A stretch of 10,232 nucleotides of DNA, from NCBI GenBank assembly GCA_035647835.1, contig DASRMS010000146.1:1-10232 (forward strand), read 5' to 3'. A program made the translations under genes and the position numbers. Of the stretch, positions 7,412 through 10,232 are shown piece after piece (the stretch's first letter is position 1; each line of letters opens with the position of its first letter). Under the pieces are notes generated by a model. It saw nothing but the letters and a program-made list of their open reading frames with translations. It searched no databases and had not been told where the DNA came from. The DNA comes from UBA9865 sp035647835 (GTDB taxonomy: Bacteria > Bacillota > Dethiobacteria > Dethiobacterales > Dethiobacteraceae).

Positions 7412-7579
7412 GTGGATAAAGATCGCAAAAACATCACTGGCATTGTTGTCGAGCTCATGAAAAATGCGCTGCAGACCAATGCTACAAGCGTGAACATATC
7501 ATTTACTGAAGCAGATGAAGAAATAAGAACCACGAACATACCGACGTTCGTAGTTCTTATTCTAGTAAATATTAGCTAA
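7412..7579 (+). pseudogene. Truncated GHKL/HATPase-type ATP-binding protein, N-terminal fragment
   Basis: The 55-codon frame begins with GTG at 7412, about seven nt after a GGGGGGGG run (7398-7405), and so is well placed as the second gene after DUF1576. Residues 4-40 look like the start of a small GHKL ATPase. ITGIVVELMKNALQTNATSV carries an N-box-like ELxxNAxxxxA, the helix that holds the Mg-binding Asn in histidine kinases and anti-sigma factors. The next strand, VNISFTEADEEIR, would normally lead to the G1 box DxGxG. Instead the frame enters a 16-bp palindrome (7522-7561) at that point and stops at 7577. The G1, G2 and lid motifs are missing, so no ATPase can be made. Assignment rests on about 40 residues. 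Confidence 0.6.
7522..7561. terminator. 16-bp palindrome between the broken GHKL gene and sigK
   Basis: The arms 7522-7537 and 7546-7561 are inverted repeats matching at 15 of 16 positions (AATAAGAAC-x-ACGAAC), with an 8-nt loop. The palindrome lies 30 bp beyond the sigK stop. Read leftward it is followed by TCTTC after TTATT, a poor T run; read rightward by CTAGTAAATATT. It may serve as a bidirectional terminator between convergent genes, but the weak T tracts leave room for another origin. Confidence 0.5.
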
Positions 7580-7590
7580 CAGATTGCTCA

Positions 7591-8292
7591 TCACCTGATA
7601 TTTTCATGTTGAAACTCTTCGGCTATTTTGGCGATGACCTTCTTTTCAATGCGTGAGACATAAGAGCGGGAAATGCCCAGGGTTTTGGCAATTTCTTTTT
7701 GCGTTTGCCTGCGCCCCATGGGAAGGCCAAACCGCAGTGCCAAGACGGTGCGTTCACGTTTTTTTAGTTTACGTATTACCTCATACAACTTGGCTTCAAG
7801 GAGTTTTTTGTCAACCTGTTCCAACACTTCCTCGGCATCGGTACCAAGGATATCCAAGAGCGTTATTTCATTACCCTCTTTATCCGTACCAATCGGGTCA
7901 TGCAGCAGTACTTCTGCTTTTCTTTTGGTAATCACCCGAATATGCATGAGGATTTCATTTTCGATACAGCGGGCTGCATAAGTGGCTAAACGGGTACCTT
8001 TATTGGTCTTATAAGAATCAATAGCCTTAATCAAACCAACGGTACCAATGGAAATCAGGTCCTCCTGGTCTTCACCTGTATTTTCATATTTTTTTATTAC
8101 ATGTGCTACCAAGCGTAGATTCCGTTCAATCAGGACACTGCGGGCTTCGGGATCACCTTCAGCCAGGCGCTGTAAATAAACCTGTTCTTGCTGCGGGGAA
8201 AGGGGACGGGGAAAAGAATTGTTGTTTAAGTAGGAAACAAGTAGGGTAATTTCCCGGATCACAGTCGCCACGATTGTAATGATTGGAATCAA
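7591..8292 (-). CDS. sigK: RNA polymerase sporulation sigma factor, pro-sigma-K
   Basis: This 233-residue sigma-70 family protein drives late mother-cell gene expression (coat and cortex maturation). The first 20 residues are hydrophobic and end in LLVS before YLNNN, matching the pro-sequence that SpoIVFB removes in Bacillus between Ser20 and Tyr21. Region 2 spans about 54-120 with NLRLVAHVIKKYENTGED, DLISIGTVGLIKAIDSY and RLATYAARCIENEILMHIR. The HDPIGTDKEGNEITLLD linker and region 4 follow (about 168-225, HTH at TQKEIAKTLGISRSYVSRIE). The gene is continuous, with no skin-type insertion in the codons around the usual split. The start is a TTG at 8292, six nt after GGAGGT (8299-8304). It is monocistronic, has a sigma-E-like promoter, and converges with the DUF1576 region. 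Confidence 0.96.
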   Translation of the reverse strand: MIPIITIVATVIREITLLVSYLNNNSFPRPLSPQQEQVYLQRLAEGDPEARSVLIERNLRLVAHVIKKYENTGEDQEDLISIGTVGLIKAIDSYKTNKGTRLATYAARCIENEILMHIRVITKRKAEVLLHDPIGTDKEGNEITLLDILGTDAEEVLEQVDKKLLEAKLYEVIRKLKKRERTVLALRFGLPMGRRQTQKEIAKTLGISRSYVSRIEKKVIAKIAEEFQHENIR

Positions 8293-8323
8293 AAAAGCAC
8301 CTCCACCAAGATGTCATTATTGT

Positions 8324-8352
8324 ATTGTATGCACATGGTGGAGTAATTGTGT
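8324..8352 (-). promoter_or_regulatory. Sigma-E-type promoter of sigK
   Basis: Read leftward, CATACAAT (8324-8331) is an excellent match to the sigma-E -10 consensus. A moderately matching ACACAAT (8346-8352) lies 14 nt upstream as the -35. The start would fall near 8317, about 25 nt before the TTG, leaving just the ribosome site in the leader. In Bacillus sigK is transcribed by sigma-E RNA polymerase with SpoIIID; I did not find a convincing SpoIIID site here. Confidence 0.65.
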
Positions 8353-8476
8353 CAACTGCTAATAATTTGTTATTTGTTGCAGTTGGCACTACAACGGAAA
8401 TGAGGCGTCCCCTTTCGTGTCAACAAATGATTATGGCAAAAATGAATTGTCTTTGCAAGTTTTGAAATAATGGTTA

Positions 8477-8507
8477 AGCGGTTAAGCAGGAAACCCGCTT
8501 AACCGCT
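8477..8507. repeat. Inverted repeat with internal tandem octamer
   Basis: AGCGGTTAAGC (8477-8487) is the exact reverse complement of GCTTAACCGCT (8497-8507). A further GG/CC pair inside an A-C mismatch leaves an AAA loop. The left arm also contains GGTTAAGC twice in tandem (8472-8487). No T run follows on either strand, so a normal terminator is unlikely. It lies in a gene-free stretch (8305-8612) with the sigK promoter on its left and an IS256 tip on its right. Confidence 0.6.
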
Positions 8508-8616
8508 ATCAACATTACTGTGAGATATATATTCATTAATATCCCCTTGTGTTAGGATTGTTGTCATAGGGCTCCGAGTAAAGTATAGTTAATGTAAGAG
8601 GTCTCGGAGGAGATTA

Positions 8617-8733
8617 AGTCCGTATAATGGTGTAAAAACAAAATGAGCCAAAAACTCATTCCTCGGTTAGAATAAGTACCAGCAAATACCAAACAGAGGA
8701 GGATGAATCATGGCTCAGTTTAATATTACCCTA
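8617..8733 (+). mobile_element. Left-end remnant of an IS256-family element
   Basis: GTCCGTATAATGGTGTAAAA (8619-8638) resembles the terminal repeats of IS256-type elements, which often contain CCGTATA...GTGTAAAA. About 90 bp further in, a strong GGAGGA ribosome site (8697-8702) precedes ATG at 8710 and the residues MAQFNITL, as at the start of many IS256 transposases. Homology appears to end after about eight codons. The frame runs on to 8957 as 70 or so residues of unfamiliar, Ser/Cys/Leu-rich protein that looks like antisense translation of other sequence. The rest of the transposase and the right end are missing. The exact outer edge is uncertain; a 7-bp inverted repeat, CTCCGAG (8572-8578) and CTCGGAG (8603-8609), lies just outside. 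Confidence 0.45.
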
Positions 8734-8843
8734 GCCAACACTTCATCTTATCCCAACAACACAGATAAAGCCGTGCCAATATATCTTTCCTTAATAATCG
8801 TTTGCATCTGCACCATTACAGGCATCTGCCCCTGCTTTTGTCT

Positions 8844-9011
8844 TCACTTACCCCACTCATCCCAGCGGACAAGTTTTGCTACCAACCTATCATATGTCAG
8901 AAGCATCTGGCTTTCCACTTCATCTAGCTTCTTTCTATCCCTTTACTTGATTACATAAGCTCCCAATGTAAAGATCAGTAGAGATGCTAACATTTACTTT
9001 GCTTTCTTCAT
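8844..9011 (-). pseudogene. Small membrane-protein frame broken by two in-frame TAA codons
   Basis: An ATG at 9011 stands five nt after a good GGAGGTT site (9015-9021). Its frame reads MKKAK, TAA (8994-8996), MLASLLIFTLGAYVIK, TAA (8943-8945), then RDRKKLDEVESQM, LLTYDRLVAKLV and RWDEWGK to TGA at 8844. If the two stops are ignored, the 55-residue product makes sense: a short basic start, one transmembrane helix, then a charged helical tail. That coherence suggests a real gene that has decayed. I do not recognise the family. It lies 88 bp downstream of another gene fragment on the same strand, perhaps a former operon partner. Confidence 0.35.
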
Positions 9012-9098
9012 GATAACCTCCAATAGTTTTTATTTAGCCTATCTTCGGTATACCGACCAGGTTCCAGATAGCCTCTTCTACCTTCAAATTTGAGTATA

Positions 9099-9380
9099 TT
9101 AAAAGTGACATCTTGCATAATTAATTGATTCATTTAGTGTGTTTAGGGTATGGTTCTGGTTAACATCTAGCCTGTTAACGCAACAGAGAACAATGCCACC
9201 ATACTCTTTAAATTGATGCACCTTATATTGCACCATCTCTTTTCTTTTCTCGCTGTCAGTTTCTGGCTCAAAAACAATACCCAGATCCAAGACAATAAAA
9301 TCATAGTCCTGGCAAGGGATCTCCTCCAGAAGATTTCTTACATCATCATGATATAACTTCACCGATCCGCCATTGCTTTG
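9099..9380 (-). pseudogene. C-terminal fragment of an unrecognised protein
   Basis: About 93 codons are open from the end of the IS66 scar to a stop at 9099. The core reads VRNLLEEIPCQDYDFIVLDLGIVFEP, then KRKEMVQYKVHQFKEYGGIV, then a hydrophobic LCCVNRLDV. The hydrophobic strand ending in D-L-G resembles the Walker B-like strand of ParA/MinD/CpaE-type P-loop proteins, but no Walker A region is present. The N-terminal part is absent, replaced by IS66 sequence. The frame is joined in phase to shifted tnpB sequence and would read as one 165-residue protein from a GTG at 9596, which is a fusion artefact. Function is unassigned. Confidence 0.4.
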
Positions 9381-9603
9381 CTTCCACTTTCTAAACGTTT
9401 GTAGGTAGAGAAGAACAAAGCCATCGCCTTCCCAATAGAGATCCGGTCGCGACGCCGGCCACAGAATAGAAATAGGCTGTTTTGAAAGGGATTTAGCTGA
9501 AAGTCTGCTCAACGATAGCAGCAAGGCCGTCAATGGCTTTTCGCATATCGGTGTAGCCGCAAGCAATATAGATTTTCTCGGCTTTGGAGATATCACCGAG
9601 CAT
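9381..9603 (-). pseudogene. tnpB: IS66-family tnpB, frameshifted and truncated
   Basis: The ATG at 9603 overlaps the tnpA stop in the usual IS66 arrangement. The frame reads MLGDISKAEKIYIACGYTDM and on to VEQTFS, a near-perfect IS66 TnpB (Orf2) start, then meets TAA at 9493-9495 after 36 codons. Three indels can be inferred by comparison with the family. A 1-base loss near 9496 created that stop. A loss of about 7 bases near 9440 falls between CGRRRDRI and the downstream YWEGDGFVLLY. A 4-base duplication (CTAC, 9402-9409) precedes KRLESGS. Homology then ends near 9381, so the last third is gone, and the transposase gene tnpC is absent. Confidence 0.8.
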
Positions 9604-9859
9604 TTTGCAGTGCCTTCAAAGTATTCTCAATCAATGTCACAGAGGCATTGTTGCGAAGCTCTAATGTCACAGATCCAAGCCGCAGGGTAATCGGTGAAGA
9701 TGTTTCTGTTAGGCCTGTGCCGGCTGCTTCTATTGAAATGTTGACAGGCACAATCGAGCTATTCTCCCCAGGGGCTGGAAGCGTTTCGCAGGCTGCCTCA
9801 CGTACTACGGTCTGACCACTGATACGACATTCGGAGATAATTTTAGCCCATTGATTCAA
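9593..9859 (-). pseudogene. tnpA: IS66-family tnpA with the helix-turn-helix deleted
   Basis: The frame (88 codons from a TTG at 9859) carries both ends of an IS66 TnpA (Orf1). NQWAKIISECRISGQTV is the usual start, and VREAACETLPAPG...ITLRLGSVTLELRN...LIENTLKAL is the usual end. Normally about 20 residues with the pattern WCxxHxIxxxxYYYW join GQTV to VRE; here they are missing without a frameshift, which removes the DNA-binding helix-turn-helix. It overlaps tnpB by 11 nt in the usual way. The TTG has no good ribosome site, and the frame stays open upstream to a TGA at 9932, so the true N-terminus is unclear. The product is unlikely to function. Confidence 0.75.
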
Positions 9860-10232
9860 CCAATATTGGTCTCCAGCACCTGTGGGCGGTTTGAGACCTG
9901 CAGCTATATGCCGATCTCGAAGGGCCTTCCTTCATCTTTTGAGAAGCATCATTTCAGACAGTTCGTTCCTCCTTTCGGTGTCTTACTTTGTTCAGGACGC
10001 ACGCGGGAATCCAGGATTCAAAGAATGTAGAAAAAGAAGACCCGCTGATAAAAAAGCGGATCGTGAGATTAATTATCCCGACAGATAATATGGGTATAAA
10101 CCTATTGACTACACCCGAAATGTTGCTTGTACAGCAAATATGAGTTGAATGTTTAAAGGAAATCCTAAATTTAATAGGTTTGTGGTTTTGCTGCATAAAA
10201 AAACTAGTATAGGTTTAAAATTAGTTTTAAAT
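9860..10232. other. Gene-free right end with fragmentary reading frame
   Basis: Read leftward, AAAGGAGG (about 9967-9974) precedes a frame with CTG (9960-9962) or ATG (9951-9953) starts. It reads SEMMLLKR, a TGA at 9932-9934, then RKALRDRHIAAGLKPPTGAG and DQYW into tnpA in the same frame. This could be the broken 5' part of a gene fused to the IS66 scar. I do not recognise it. Small hairpins include CCGCT/AGCGG (near 10041-10060) and ATTATC/GATAAT (near 10072-10089). The last 100 bases are AT-rich with nothing I can assign. Confidence 0.35.

Noticed and set aside
8283..8465. Plus-strand frame over the sigK promoter region
   Set aside because: It overlaps the sigK start, ribosome site and promoter, has no ribosome site of its own, and its product is not recognisable.
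9954..10196. Minus-strand frame of 80 codons at the right end
   Set aside because: There is no ribosome site and no recognisable motif. It overlaps small hairpins and AT-rich sequence. I cannot support it as a gene.
1..10232. CRISPR arrays, tRNA or rRNA genes, plasmid or phage origins
   Set aside because: No regularly spaced repeats, cloverleaf patterns, rRNA landmarks or iterons were seen by eye on either strand. A tRNAscan or Rfam run was not possible.

Overview
The window reads as chromosome of a low-to-medium GC, endospore-forming Firmicute, most likely class Clostridia. The support is an intact sporulation sigma factor (pro-sigma-K type) with a sigma-E-like promoter, a Spo0E-like phosphatase, strong GGAGG ribosome sites with TTG and GTG starts, and a bacterial-type gatCAB operon. 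I cannot name the genus from sequence alone.

Left part (1-3.8 kb): a short Spo0E-like gene and then gatC-gatA-gatB, all read leftward. gatCAB is a tight operon with a near-consensus sigma-A promoter 72 bp (-35) and 49 bp (-10) upstream of gatC. It ends at a clear rho-independent terminator. Its enzyme makes Gln-tRNA(Gln) and/or Asn-tRNA(Asn) by amidating mischarged tRNA.

Middle (3.85-5.87 kb): an apparently complete IS1634-type (IS4 superfamily) insertion sequence. It has one DDE transposase, short terminal inverted repeats and a terminator hairpin inside each end. It lies just upstream of the gatC promoter without breaking it.

Centre right (5.87-8.35 kb): a 318-bp stretch that may hold a transposase scrap, then a DUF1576 membrane protein with an obvious internal two-fold repeat. 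Directly behind it is the first 40 or so codons of a GHKL (HATPase) protein, cut off at a 16-bp palindrome. The palindrome sits between this broken gene and convergent sigK, and may end transcription of both. sigK is intact, is not interrupted by a skin-like element, and keeps its 20-residue pro-sequence.

Right part (8.45-10.23 kb): a decayed accessory region. It holds the left tip of an IS256-family element fused to unrelated sequence, a small membrane-protein reading frame broken by in-frame stops, and a fragment of an unrecognised protein with a P-loop-like hhhhDhG strand. An IS66-family remnant follows: tnpA lacks its helix-turn-helix, and tnpB carries three indels and is truncated. No gene in this part looks fully intact.

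The most useful leads are the broken GHKL gene behind DUF1576 with the palindrome at its breakpoint, the DUF1576 internal duplication, and the mosaic of IS scars at the right end. I did not find a convincing complete new system.
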